This document shows, one piece after another, positions 12,717 to 25,219 of a DNA stretch of 64,000 bases. This DNA is from Holothuria scabra (lineage: Eukaryota; Echinodermata; Holothuroidea; Aspidochirotida; Holothuriidae). A program made the translations under genes and the position numbers. The stretch is taken from the NCBI GenBank assembly GCA_037179385.1, contig CM074195.1, positions 29,406,222-29,470,221 of the forward strand, given 5' to 3'. Below the pieces are notes generated by a model. The model saw nothing but the letters and a program-made list of their open reading frames with translations, was not told the DNA's origin and ran no database searches. Numbering within the stretch: position 1 is the stretch's first letter; each line of letters starts with the position of its first letter.

Positions 12717-12897
12717 CAGCGGCGTGTGCAATAGGGGAGCCGGGGGGCCATGGCCCCCCCACCTCTGTATGTAGTTGGGGAAACAACCCAGTCAGGGGAA
12801 TTTACACAGGAGCAATTCCCTTTGATCTCCACCTCCATATCAGTCGGGGGGATGGACATACTGGCCCCCCATATCTCAAAAAACCTACGCACACCAT
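12717..12897. mobile_element. MITE with 9-10-bp target duplication
   Basis: TGGATTGTAT occurs at 12707-12716 and again at 12898-12907. Between them the ends cggcgtgtgca and tacgcacacc are imperfectly inverted and the interior is rich in gggggg/cccccc. A 9-10-bp duplication suggests a Mutator- or Merlin-type element. Confidence 0.6.
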
Positions 12898-12913
12898 TGG
12901 ATTGTATTCTTTG

Positions 12914-12944
12914 TTAGGGTTAGGGATTAAGTTAGGGATTAGGG
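12914..12944 (+). repeat. Short telomere-like TTAGGG run
   Basis: Four TTAGGG units occur in 31 bases, two contiguous and two separated by att or attaa. TTAGGG is the telomere repeat of echinoderms and vertebrates. About 12945-14138 otherwise holds only the T/G tract listed next. Confidence 0.6.
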
Positions 12945-13305
12945 CTATGGTTAGCCAGTAAGGAAATTACTTGTAAAACAGTGCCCATTCCCCCTATTTT
13001 TCTGCACATTTTGAAGACTTAGAATTTTGTCTCTGGCAAAGCCCTTTAAAAAATCCAAGAAGTAAAACCCTTGTCAGGCCCACACCAACTCCACAGCTTG
13101 TGCTTTTAATAGCTACAGTAGTCAGGTTATGTAGCTAAGTAACATATTTACAATGCGCAGCACTTTGTATTGTGAATGTGAGTCAGGAAAACGTGCAGTT
13201 CTTTGTATTTCAGGGATCATTGCAAATGGGGCCAGGCAAAGTGCTCACGTATTTCCTTCTCAAAAAATGGATGTAGATTTGACCTAATACTGGCAGTAGT
13301 TCTTA

Positions 13306-13340
13306 TTTTTTTTTTTTGGGGGGGGGGGGTGGATGGGGGG
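13306..13340. repeat. T12-G12 homopolymer junction
   Basis: A run of 12 T passes directly into 12 G and then tggatgggggg. The same architecture appears at 15876-15898, and A15 followed by G-rich sequence at 17496-17530. Confidence 0.8.
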
Positions 13341-14142
13341 CAGGAGGAAGGAGGAGAACCTCTGTCTTTCAAAATATCTGGGGAGGATAGTTCTGGTAAG
13401 ATCAGGGGAGGGGACGTACTAAAATACCAAAATTCATATTTTGCTAATAGAGTTAACCCAAAAGAAGCAGGAAATGAATGATGCACCCCCTTCAAGGTTG
13501 AAATTTTAGGGATTGTATGGAAAAGTCTGCAGTGCTTAATTTTGTCACTTGTAGTGATCAAGGCCTAGCTTTTAATAGCAAGCAGTCATCCTGTAGCTTT
13601 GCTTGACATAAACTGTGATGGAGAAGAGTTATTGATGAACAGGATTCCATGCTCTGACATAAGCCAGCACCACAGGTTCTACAGGACATTAAAAGCAAGC
13701 CTAGGGAGGTTTTCAATAGCAATTGCCAATAATCTGCAAGATTGTTGGTAGAGTAAAGCCCCCCTTTTGTTAGTTGTTTGATGATGGATAAGCCTATTGT
13801 CAAAGATTCCATGAACCCTATTGGCAGGTCAGTACTGAAGAACCAGACTCCTACATGTAGGAGGAATTACTGTCAAGATTTTGTAAGCATGGTACAGTAT
13901 AGTGGAGCTTTTGTATGATCCTGTATTTTATAACTGACTGTAGTTGTGATAGATTGAGCTGAGAACAGGCTCATCAGATAAGGAGTTAGAGGAAGAAACA
14001 TGTTATCCAGTCCTAGGAAGTCTGTGTAAAAGTTAAAACTGACTACCAGTAAAAATTGTACTAGGACTATATACATGTCCTTTCTGATATCAGATGAGTA
14101 AAAATTGAGAAGTTTTGAAAAGATGGTCAAATTTAAACTTAA

Positions 14143-14447
14143 AGGCAGTCATTCATCACCCATTCACCCTAAACTACAATTTTAGTATACATATATCAAA
14201 ACTCTCAATTGGTACAGCTCTTTGATTGGCATCACATTCAAACAATGCATCATAGCTAAATTACATAGCATGGGCACTGAGAGTGTCTTGATTACACATT
14301 ATCGACTTGTATGGCCACTGGGACAAGCCATGAAGCAATAAACAATGATTGTGTCTGGATAAAGATGAGTTTAAGATAAATGTGGGAGGGGCTAGAAGTA
14401 AGTAGGTTGCGAGAATTGGAACTGTTTGGGATGATGAAAATATGCCT
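14143..14447 (-). mobile_element. MITE family B, copy 2
   Basis: TTAA at 14139-14142 and 14448-14451 flank it. It is in reverse orientation relative to copy 1 (aaactctcaattggtacagc, aatgtgggaggggctag). Confidence 0.8.
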
Positions 14448-14867
14448 TTAATTGAAACAATTTTGTTGTAGTGTTGATAAATGGTTTGAGATTTTCAGGA
14501 GACTATGATTGTAGTTTAGCGGAATAATCCAAAATTAAGTGAAATTCTTTTAGATATCTTCCTTTGTGAGGAGGATAGCCAGTTACAATCTGGTCTATAG
14601 CCAGTTTACAAACTGTTCCCATTTTGATAATATTTCTGTAAGTGTCAGATATTCCAGATGATGTATTTGGGTAATTCCGTAAATATGGAGGCCACTTGGT
14701 GACATTCATATTTCAGGCCTAGAATGTACAAAATCATCTATCTTGTGTTAATGGAATCTTTTCTTGCCTAATCTTTGTTGAGGTTCTTGAAGATGCTGAA
14801 GTACATTACCTCAGGAGAGAAAAGATCATTTGCACCTATTTAACACTGTGCACACTGTTGAAAACTG

Positions 14868-15454
14868 GATTTCCCGTGTAACAGAGACACCAAAAATTTC
14901 TTTTCACACTATACCACTAAATAAACCCTTTTAATATGCAATAATCATTTTTACCAATAGCTTGGTCATCATTTAACACATGACACATCATTAAACACCA
15001 CATTGAAGTTTCATTTCAATTTTATGCAGGAAATAGACATTTCAGGTGTAATGGTTTCTCAAGTGGACACCAAAGGAATCCTCCCTCAGACCAAATTATG
15101 CACACAAAGGACAAAACTGGTACCTAAATATCAAATAAACCAATGACAAGAAAACTTCAGATGAAAATCAGAACTTCAACCCAAATCAGTTTTGAATAAG
15201 ACAACTTTGAAATGTCACATAGTAACAAAAATGTGAGACACCAAATTTAATTTATGAAACTTAACATGGTTATATATTGGGTGTTATTTTTGCATTTCCC
15301 TCAAATTGATGATTTTTATTAATACTTGGCAAAGAACTTATTAGAATATCCAGAAATGCAAAAAACACAGCAAGTTTTCTTTTTGTTTTACAAGATAATA
15401 TTGATTTCACGCGTAACAGAAACTGTGGGACACCAAATGTTACACGTGAAATCT
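14868..15454. repeat. Candidate element with inverted gtgtaaca...acaccaaa ends
   Basis: gatttcccgtgtaacagaga at the left and the inverse of tgttacacgtgaaatc at the right share a terminus, each next to a gacaccaaa motif. A third copy of the motif is at about 15407-15440 (tcacgcgtaacagaaactgt). No target duplication was identified. Confidence 0.4.
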
Positions 15455-18400
15455 TATGTTTAAGGGCACCCTACTGTACAGTATCTTCCCACTTGGTGAG
15501 CAAAGAAAGCTGTGATGTAAATCAAAATTAGTTCATCATAAAGTAAGAAAATTCACTTAAACAGATGGAAACACCCACAGAAATGTATTATGGTTTTTTT
15601 GTGTCACAGAAATTTTTGGAAAAAAACGCTGCATTTGGGAGATATTTTCGGTGAAAATGCTGCTTTGCTGATAGTGTGAATCAAATGTAAGGGTTTCAGC
15701 AAGAATGCAAGATTTCTTGTTGAGTTTCACAATATAAAGGCAAAAAAGTCATCATATCTTCTTTGCTAACAAAATTATCCATGCATGAAAGTTTAAGCAG
15801 TGCAAAATACCCATTGACCGCCACATTTATGGGATGACCCATTTATAGGCCTATACTGGAACCGAGAGTCTGGGATTTTTTTTTTTTTGGGGGGGGGGCA
15901 AGTTTCTGGCTGGCTCACTAACATGGGGTTGGGCTTTGGCCCCAATTAAGTAACAACGCTATGTTTCTATTTTCCTAGGCCATTAGATTTCATGGGAGTT
16001 ACAATTCTCTATTGTGTGGTGGGGCTGTGGCGTAAGTTGGAATCACCGAACCTTTAAAGTTGGTACTAACCAGACAGTTACCATGCATGGAATTTAAAAT
16101 GAGTTGGGTTGCTCTGAGTTGCTATTGTAAAAAAAGGGGAGCATGCTAATAGGTTCCCATGAGTTTAGGATTTTAATCACCTTCTTTTAAAAAAGGGAGG
16201 GGGGGACAACTCCCTCTGCCCATTTCTGCTGATTGTGTTTACATTATATTTCTCCAGAAAAACACAACTTTGTTGGAGCTCAGTTGTTCACAATAAATTG
16301 TCTTAAATCTAATTGTAGCATTTTCTCTTAATGTTGTATCAAGTCTAAGAGCTCCAGCATATGTTAGAGCAAGGGTTTGTTTGTGCAGCATGTATAACCA
16401 TTGAAGCCTCGAGGGAACCTGTTTTTAAAATTAAGGTTTTTATTTTTAAGATAATAATTGCTATCACACATGTCTACAAATGAGTCACCTAGGGAACCAG
16501 GCCATTAACTGTGTCTTTGTTTTTGCCATGAACGAGATGCCAGTTGTGTAATTAAGATGAACTACTCGAGTTTTTTCAATATCTATCAGACTCTCAGTTT
16601 CAAATGAAATTTAAATAGATCAGTAAGTGTAGCAAAGTATCTGCAGACATGCATGCAGTTAGGTACTTTTAAATTGATGTCTGGTTGAGAGCTGCAGTTG
16701 CCATTTCAATCAAATTTTTCATGGTGGTCTGTCGGAAAACCTGGAAGGAAAAAATGATGTCTCCTTCCAGAAAGTTGTCTCAAATGTAGTAGATATGGTG
16801 ATGGCTTCTTCTGTGAAATTTGGGTGTGTTTGGACAGTCAACTTTCTTCCTGTTTGTTGTCTTTCAAAGTCAGGGAACCCAGAATACTGTTGGAAGTCAG
16901 CCCTTGAATGTGGGGATGGAGATTAGGGATGAAAAGAAAAAATTGGTTGAGAATTTTGTTATTCTTTTAGAGATTAATGTGGGAGGGGGGGGGGAGTGCA
17001 AGGTTTGCATTTGTTGCATAAAGTACACATGTATAATATTCACAACTAGTAAACTAACTACTGTAAAGTACTGAGTATCAGTACAAGAAATTCTTTGAAT
17101 AAAAACCACAGTTATGTATTTTTTTCCTAAAAAGATACTTGTCAGAAATCACCTTTGAACCCATAAAAAGTGAAAAGATAAAGTCCTAAGCTCTGTGCAG
17201 TTTAGGGTTAATGATGACAAGTGACAAGTTAACCTACATATTCCCCAATAAGCACCCAGGCTAATAAATGGCTTTTAAATTTTTATCAGATTTGAGTGGG
17301 CCGAGGCTTTTGACACAGGCCTATCAGCCTATAGGTTTTCTAGCAGCCAGTTGATTTGTGCAAACCCGTGAAATAACTTGTGCAAGTAATACAAGTACAA
17401 GAAATAGAAGCCAAAAGAGGCAATTTTTCAAGTTGATGAGAGAAAGGTTGGAAATTTGTTAAATTTTGTACCGTACCCGGGATTCTGCCAGAAACAAAAA
17501 AAAAAAAAAAGGGGTGGGGGGGGGGTGGGGTTTACTACTGCTAAACCTCAAGTCCAAATTTATACTGTCTTCCAATAAGTTATGAGTAGGTTCAGGGGGA
17601 CAAATTTAAGCTTTTTCCAAGGCCCCTGTAAGGTGCAATTTGAAGGGTTTTAAAATCCATTTATTTAAGTAAGTTCAAGCATAGATGCCAAAGTGTCCTC
17701 TTTATAGAGTAAGGCAGGAACCAAAATATTGACAATTTTCTAATTTTTAGGGAAATGAAAAGGAATATTTTGCTGACCTACATCTTCTGGGGGGTAGAGT
17801 GGGAGTGGGGGACAGATGCCCCATTTCCCCATTTGGCAGAAACAATTCTGAAGCAGTTTTGGCACGAAGTGAAATTAAATTTTTTGTTGTTTCTTTGGTT
17901 ACAAGTGTGAATGGAGGACGAGGGTGGAATTCAGTGGTCCTCGACAGATTGGTGATAATGGCACAGCTAGTTTTATGTCAGGACTGTAATTGGGATCAAA
18001 TTTAGCAGTTGAAGGAAAAAATTTCATTTCTCATCCTAATAGCCAAATTGCTGAGTCTTCTTTATATTTTCCTCAAGAGGGCATATTTGACTAAAATTTA
18101 AAATTAAGCTGCTAGGATTTTGTGTCCTATAAAACCACTAAAGGGGGGGGCAGGAAGGGGAGATCAGGATCAATGCAAAGTTGATGTTGTGGATAATTGA
18201 AAACAGGTTACCTAGAATTACCTGGTGTAGCAAAAAGGTAATTACTTTAAATGCAACGTGCATGACAAATAGCCAGGCTGCAGTTTTCTCAGCCAAGTCT
18301 AGCTGCAACAGCAGCTTACGCCATGGATTCTCACTATAAACTATCATGATAGGCAGACCCACATAATTTTGCTTTTGTAATGTAACAGTAATGCATCTGC

Positions 18401-20186
18401 TGAGACAGCTGCAGCCTAGCTGAGGCAGCCTCAGCATACAGTCTTGTTATTGTGCCTTTAATCCACCAATGCAATAAATTTACTTTAGGTAGATTTTTCA
18501 TCATTAGCAGTAATCAGGTCTGTTCTTTGTTTAAATAGCTCTAGCCAAAATTTGTATCTTAAATTAAAGTTGGTAAAGTAATGCCTTTTTAAATGCTTAC
18601 ATAAATGTCCAATAAATTGGATGATTAAAAGTTAATTCATTGTACTTATCTGCTACATTTAGGATAGATGATAGTCAACTGTTGTCTCTCCTTGAAGAAG
18701 AGGAATCTGCTGTTTATCATGGATAGCGCACTCCTTGCTTGCTTCTGACTGAAAATGATGCTAGTAAAAGACTGTTTTATTGCAACATCCATCTGTTTTG
18801 GAAAACCAACAGTTGAAAACCTACTGTAACCCCTTCATGCCTCAGCAAGTAGTGTCCCATTCACCTGTGCATATGTCATGAGCTGAACGAGATATTTCTT
18901 GATTGCCAGGAGGGAAATGCGGCCTCAGTTTTAGATGCAAATGTGGCAATAGAAGGAGAGCAGATTGCAGTGCTCGAAAATCCAACTACGGTTGAATCTG
19001 ATTGAGAGACGGAAACTTCATCTTGATCCGATCCGCCTGGTATAAAATATTAAAAATCCCTTGAGACAAAAATGCCAGTTGAAAATGTTGAAACCACTTC
19101 AAACATGAGATGGTGGCTATTGTCAACTTGAATAGGTCTGCAGTAATATTCCATATTATGTGCATGATTGCTGCAGATTATTTGAAACTTGAGATGAGCT
19201 GGTTCTAGAATCACAGGTTCATGTGTATGAAACAAATTTGAACAGTTAAGGGACTTTTTTGCTTTGATGGGTTGGGCCTTTGTCCCTTTGTTGTGAAAAA
19301 AGTTTTGAAAACTAAAAAATGATATGTATGTGTGTGTTTGGTAAATTGTTTTTAGTGTAGTCATATGACTGTCTATCTGTCTATAAGAACTCATTGCTGT
19401 ATCCTTCTCACAATCTGATTTCTTTCTATTGTTTATGTTACTAGTTTGAATTCCCTGCAGTACCTTCTGATTAACCTTTAAGATGAGAACATTAGTTTTT
19501 ATTTGATGCATAAATATTCTGTGGTATGGAATTTCTTGTGTTGCAGCATGGCTTCCTTGGTTGCACCAATGGTGTTGATGCAGACAGTGTTTTCTGTATA
19601 AGTGCACAATTTCAAAAGTCCCTCACTGAGTAAAATTTTGAAGTTCTTCAAAGAAATGTATGCATCTGTAGGAAATTCCTGCACTGTTTCTTTTTCTACC
19701 ATGAGAGAAAAACTTCAAAAGCAACTTAAGCTGTATGGATGGTGGGTATTTCCCACACATATTTTGAACCCAGCTAGCACCAACACTGTAGTATATTGAG
19801 TAATGGGAAAGTTATTTTTTTGCCTAACCTGCATAAACTCAAGTACACATTCAAATTTGATTAGATTTATGGACCTCTTGCTGTTCCTCAATCTTCAGGC
19901 CAACCCAGCAAGAGCAGTGTGTAAATTTAATATTCTTGGGGTGATATTGAACATGTGGGGTGATCACATACCAGTTTCATCTATATACTGCAGATGTGAA
20001 GCATTTATCTGCTCATAAATAGCAGCATCATGAAAAAGGTACAAGAGAAATTAGATCTGATTTACACAGTAACTTGAAATCTGTGTAGGGACATTATAGC
20101 AGTAAAACTGTGGAGCAGTCCCATTCCAGAAAGTATGGTTTAAAGAGATGCAGTATTGTAGGTCTTTGTCCAAAGCTGATTATGTC
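15455..20186. other. Repeat-poor, gene-free stretch
   Basis: This holds homopolymer junctions at 15876-15898 and 17496-17530, and a 185-codon antisense ORF at 19050-19607 that I do not recognise. The region 18660-19040 is less AT-rich and includes a 50-codon open frame ending at about 19004, also unrecognised. No other structure was seen. Confidence 0.5.
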
Positions 20187-20190
20187 TTAA

Positions 20191-20463
20191 AGGGCAAGAG
20201 CAGTTATTTGGCAGTTGTCCCATACTTATTTTGAAGCAACAGCTAGACCTCACAGTTTTTTCTTTTTTCTCTTCGAAGTAGCTTTCATAATATTTTAGGA
20301 CTTCAGCATTACATATTCAAGGTAAACCAAGCAGTAAATGAAAGTGAATTTCACATATTTGAGGCGGAAAATTTTGTCGCATGACTCCCAAGAGACAATC
20401 ATGAAGCAGGACATTTTACTACTGTACATATACTTCAAGTTGGGTTGACTGCATTTCCCCCCA
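20191..20463 (+). mobile_element. MITE family A, copy 2
   Basis: TTAA at 20187-20190 precedes agggcaagagcag. The interior matches the family (ttttgaagcaacagctag, aggtaaaccaagcagt, gcatgactcccaagag). The right end is decayed (gttgactgcatttcccc). Confidence 0.75.
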
Positions 20464-20496
20464 TTCATGTTGGTGTGTCATTAAACCCCATCTAAC

Positions 20497-20744
20497 CAGG
20501 GTTGTCACCACGCCGGTCGGGACTATGGCACTGGACATTGCCAACCGGTACAACACCTAAAATGCAAGGCTTCTGACCAGCACAAAAATGATCTTTTATA
20601 CTGAAAAATAATGGAATTGACATTAGCCTATAGCTGAAAAATTCAATGGATCAAAAATGACGTGGATTCCATGGGGGTAGGGGGAGGTACAAATATTGAG
20701 TCAGATGTTTAGCCGGCACTCAAATTGGGCTGGTGACAACTGTG
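20497..20744. mobile_element. hAT MITE with exact 8-bp target duplication
   Basis: The ends cagggttgtcacca and tggtgacaactgtg are inverted, with two mismatches. CATCTAAC is duplicated exactly at 20489-20496 and 20745-20752. The interior carries ccggt/ccggc motifs and is non-coding. The insertion site looks like a SINE-type ctaactaac tail. Confidence 0.85.
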
Positions 20745-21287
20745 CATCTAACTAACTATTAAACTAACCGATGTCTTGTAATGTGCAGGGGCTTCAGTTG
20801 ATTGGCATTGTTAAACTCTTAGTTCGAACACCACCAGATACGAGAGAAGAATCAAGAACTGTGGGGAGCCTGGATTTCTGTCCATTGCTTCAATCTGTAG
20901 AAATAGGACATGCATGAACTTCAAAATACATACGGTAGCAGATGAAATGGATCATACTGTATCAAATATCAGATCTCTTTGTAATGTACGTACAAGTATT
21001 TTCCAAAATTGACATTTTGACATGAAAAATATCATTTTATATCATTTTCCAGTTGCTTTGGATATTAGGCCTATACCCTTTGCTTCTCTTTCAATTCCTT
21101 GGAGTTTTTTAAGTTAATTTTTCCCAATGGTTACTAAGGGTGTTGGTAGGCCTTGGGAAGGGATAGGAGTATAGAACCTATGGTTGTTTTGTATGGTAGA
21201 ATATATGGTACTTTCAGTTTGGTGGAGACTGCCCTGTGGTTTACTTTAATCTGTCAACTCAATTTCCCTAGGTTACTGTCAAAAAAG

Positions 21288-21946
21288 TTCAGTATGAATT
21301 TTTTGTGGTAACCTAGAAAAATATTGTATTGAGATATTTGCCAAAATAATACTTATACATACAAATGCACAATGACCAAAACCTCTCCTAATCACAATAT
21401 TCAACCATTATTGTTGCTGTTAATTTTGGGTCGGTAAAGTGTGCAAACATCAACTCAAATGGCATTGTAGCCATGAAAACATGCACACAGACAAGAACAT
21501 CGAGAACTGTCAAGACAGTCTGGAATGTTCCTTTGATGGAAATCTCTGTGACAAGCCCTGCCTCAAATCCATGAAGTGGGCATTGAATTTTGCTATTGGT
21601 CACAGTTTTGCATTTACACTATTTAAGCATTGACAGGAATATATTCCATTCCTGCTGTGAATGTTAGCCAATAGTAATGTTGCGGCAGGAAACATGGACC
21701 TGTCTGTACAGTATATTTGCATTGTTTAGCAGTATAGTTGAAAGTGCTGTGAGGTATGATTTACTGAATTTGCAGTTATCGGTAAGCTGACTTATTTGTT
21801 AATTAATTTGTGTGGTTCTCTGACCAAGAATACTTTGGAGATAAGGTTTTTCACATGGCTGCATGGATGGGTCAGCGGGTTTGGGTGTTCAAATGCAGGT
21901 CAAACGTGTGAAATGTGGGTCACTTGGGAGGTACAGTATGCAACCC
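21288..21946 (+). repeat. Dispersed repeat D, CpG-depleted copy
   Basis: This is collinear with 11938-12660, but nearly every CpG of that copy is TpG or CpA here (for example aatccatgaagtgg for aatccgcgaagtgg). It is an older or more heavily methylated copy. Confidence 0.8.
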
Positions 21947-22037
21947 CCAGCCCACAGGTTTTACTGTACATGGTTGGTCTGTATGGAGGTATTGTATGAT
22001 TAGTTAGATGAGGTTTAATGGTTCCCAATTGGTTTGA

Positions 22038-22338
22038 AGGGCCAAACATCTCATCCCAAACTACAGTTTTGGAACCCGGGTACCAAAATTCTCAATTGGC
22101 TCAGCTCTTTGACTGACAGCTACTTCAAACAATGCAGAGTGCCAAAGCTTATATATTACACAGCATGAACAGTATACTGATGGTGTTTTGATTGTATAAA
22201 TTGAGTTTTTCTATACTCACCCTGAAGCAAGAAACTGAGATTGTGTCTGGATGAGGATGAATTTCAGACAATTGTGGGAGAGGCTTTAGTAAGAAGGTTA
22301 GGAGAATTGGTGCTGTTTGGGGTGAGAGAACTGGGCCT
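22038..22338 (-). mobile_element. MITE family B, copy 3
   Basis: The left flank is TTGA (decayed TTAA) and the right flank TTAA at 22339-22342. The end gagagaactgggcct is intact. The interior has the palindrome-containing word acccgggtaccaaaattctc shared with copy 9. Confidence 0.8.
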
Positions 22339-22404
22339 TTAAGTCAGAGAGACAGCATCTCCTATGAGTGGAAAAGTTTTCTACCACATTTTCCTTCACA
22401 TTGA

Positions 22405-22976
22405 AATGGCAAAGGCAGTTGCCTGAAACTTATTTTGAAATAACAGCTAATTTTCACTGATATCCCCTAATTTCTATTTCTCATTCATTTCATTTATGTG
22501 GGCCTTAAGTTACTACCTAATACTACTGTGCAAATTAACTCTTTCTAATTGTATACCTAGAATAAGGGAGTGGCCGCTGCACCCTTTAATAGAATCCTAT
22601 ACTGAGCAGAATTTAGTTTCCAGTTATACAGTAAGTTTTAGCATGAAGTGTGTAGACTGGTACAAGTGTAGGGGGTTGTCCCATGGACAGCCAGGAAATG
22701 AATATTGATTGTCCCAGGCAAAAAATCACGTCTTGGGCAAGTGGACAGCGGCTAATTTCAAGGCCTTCATTTATATTTCAAGACTGAAATGCTGTGTAGG
22801 CCTATCTTAGGTAAAACTCTTCAGTTTTAAGAAAAATAACTGTCACATGATTTTCAAGATTGGTTCATGGGAAATGCTTGATTTCTAGATATTGTCACAT
22901 GATTTTCAAGAGCTGTTCATGAAATATAACTGATTTCTTGACTTAAAATTTGCAGGATTGGTCTTCCCCTTTAAGC
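22405..22976 (+). mobile_element. Interrupted, decayed MITE family A copy
   Basis: The 5' part (cttattttgaaataacagct) and the 3' part (two tgtcacatgattttcaaga blocks near 22851 and 22895, then ggtcttcccctttaag) are family A. They are separated by about 300 bp that include a ggacagcc piece (22655-22790) related to the element at 9090. Confidence 0.5.
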
Positions 22977-23673
22977 AACAGTTAATCTTACCATGCATGG
23001 CTGGGGATTACATAACCTTACATCTTAGTTATGTTTGTATCCATGCTTTACATACCATAAAAGTTGATAATATTTGAAGTAACAATATTTACAAGAAAGG
23101 CTGCACAATGGACAGACAGCCTTTAGTGAATGCTTCCACATCCTAAATCCTTTCAAGCTGGTGCACTTTGCAGAAAAGCCCTTCTCTTAAAAAACTTAAG
23201 TCTATTGCTGTATGTCAAACATGTCTGGACAGTTTTTTGAGAATAATATGGTAAGGATATCAGCTATTTTGACCAAAAATCCCTTTGAGACTGTTCTAAG
23301 TTTTGTAAGTACAGTAAAATCATTGTGTTGAGACTGTAAGAATCAACTTAAAATTTAACATGAGAATGGAGGTATTTATTTCCAAGAAATGCTGAGAAAA
23401 AGCCTCTGTAGTGTTCAGTGCTTGATGTGTAGGTGTGAAGTTGCCCTTTTTCCTATCTGTGAGAATTCTTTAGTAGGGGAGTGATTTTGAAAGTATGTTG
23501 ACCTGGATGCATGTAGATTTAGAGATGATGTCATGTGATGGATAGATAAAGTTATTCACTTTGCTGACATATACTTACCCCTTACTACATCTTATTTGCA
23601 TTATTCTCGCATACATGGGTGCAACTCAGAGCAGTTCTGGCACCACGCTCCAATGTCCACCATTTGTGTTGAC

Positions 23674-23930
23674 TGCCCAGTTTCCAACCTATTGGGCCCA
23701 GTTTCCAACCTATTGGTTCAAGTCCATGCAGCTGGCCACAGCCCTTTTTCCAGTTGTGGCTCATTGGCTTGTTTTCTCTACTCAATTGCTTATGTGGTGC
23801 ATCATGCACAACAGCAGTAGGTTCCATTTTTAGATTACTTAGTATGACTCAACCTAGGAATAGAACCCCAGGCTTTCATGTGAAAGGCGAATGCTCTAAC
23901 CATTTGACCAAACACAAGGTCATCATAGGA
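23674..23930 (-). mobile_element. SINE S2, reverse copy
   Basis: In reverse it carries a tRNA-like head (tggtcaaatggttagagcat and a B box near gttctattcc at its right end), then the S2 body (ccagttgtggctcattggct, gtggtgcatcatgcac), then the 3' sequence ttccaacctattgg, which is duplicated. Confidence 0.65.
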
Positions 23931-24914
23931 GTGACATTTGGCAACAATGTTTGTTGACAAGTAAAACTAATTCAGAATTCCTTATTTCATAATTTAAATT
24001 CAACGTTTAGGTTGTGAACCAATGTGAAGAGTGCCACATGTATCTTTTTACCAGTTTTCCTTACTTGTCATCCCCCAGCATCAACAGGAAGACCCACTAG
24101 CACCACCTACCCTGTAGAGCAAGCAGGTGTGGCATCAGAATGTTGAATTTGGGGTGGAGGGGGAGGGGGGTGAGGCAAACTAAGAGCTAAGGAAGCGAAG
24201 GAAAATGGTGGGGCTGGGGGATTTCTGCAAACAGAGCAAAACTAAATGCAAAATGCACATTTCCTGCTCTCTGCTCCTGAGATCCTGTTGCATAGCAGCA
24301 GTGGGGTTCAGCAGGAAATGCTCCTGGAAGCTCTTAAGTTTTAAGCATATCTGTGGGAGATAAATTAAGTCTTACGAGTGGTTTACTACATTCTTTTTGG
24401 TTGACCTACTGTAACTCCAAACTGACCTAATGTGGTGGTGGTGAGGAGGGACAACTGGGTAAAAAGGGAAAATTCTGAAGGGATAATCCCCCTTATGCCT
24501 GCTCTAGCTCTGCTGCTGAGAACAAGTACTGTATAATCTGTAATTTACTTAAATTGTTGCAATGAGAATCTGAAAAGCAATGATAACTCCTTGCATTTAG
24601 TGTGCTTCCTGCTTTCTTCAGTAACCTACAAAAAAAGAAAAAAAAAAAAATTGTAAGTTTTAAACTCATACTGCCAAAGAAGATGTCATCCCCTTGCCAA
24701 AAAATATGCCACATGGTATGTGTTTTCACATTTTGGGGAATTTCCATGGAAATAGAAATTGATTTTTGGAGTCTTAAACTCTATACCAAACTTAGGTAAG
24801 TTTTGATTTTATGAACTTGTGGATTTTATGAACTTGTGGATTTTATGAGTGTAATAATGTTGAACATTGAATAGGAGCATTTCATGTTCAGATATTGGGT
24901 GGGTCAACCATTAA

Positions 24915-25219
24915 AAGGGTTGTCCTCGCACCCCAAATTACAATTTTTGTAGTAGTCTACAGAAATTCTGTATTGGCTCAGCTCTTTGATTGATAGCCAG
25001 TTCAAACAATGCAGAGAACCAAAGTGTACTGGTATATTACACAGCAAGCAGTTATACTGAGTGTTTTGAATATACACATTGGACTCTTCTATACTATAAA
25101 ACAATGAAGCAGTAAACTAAGATAATATCTGGATGGGGATGAATTTTAGACAATTGTGGGAGGGGCCTAAGTAGGAAGGTGAGAAGAATTAGTACTGTTT
25201 GGGATGTGAGAAGAAGGCC
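24915..25219 (-). mobile_element. MITE family B, copy 4
   Basis: TTAA at 24911-24914 and 25220-25223 flank it. The interior has tattggctcagctctttgat and ttgtgggaggggcctaag. About 25224-26426, up to the SAM exon, holds only a G-run (26247-26266). Confidence 0.8.

Noticed and set aside
12530..12961. 143-codon + strand ORF as a gene
   Set aside because: It runs across the end of repeat D, a separate MITE and its target duplication, so the frame is an accident of nested repeats.
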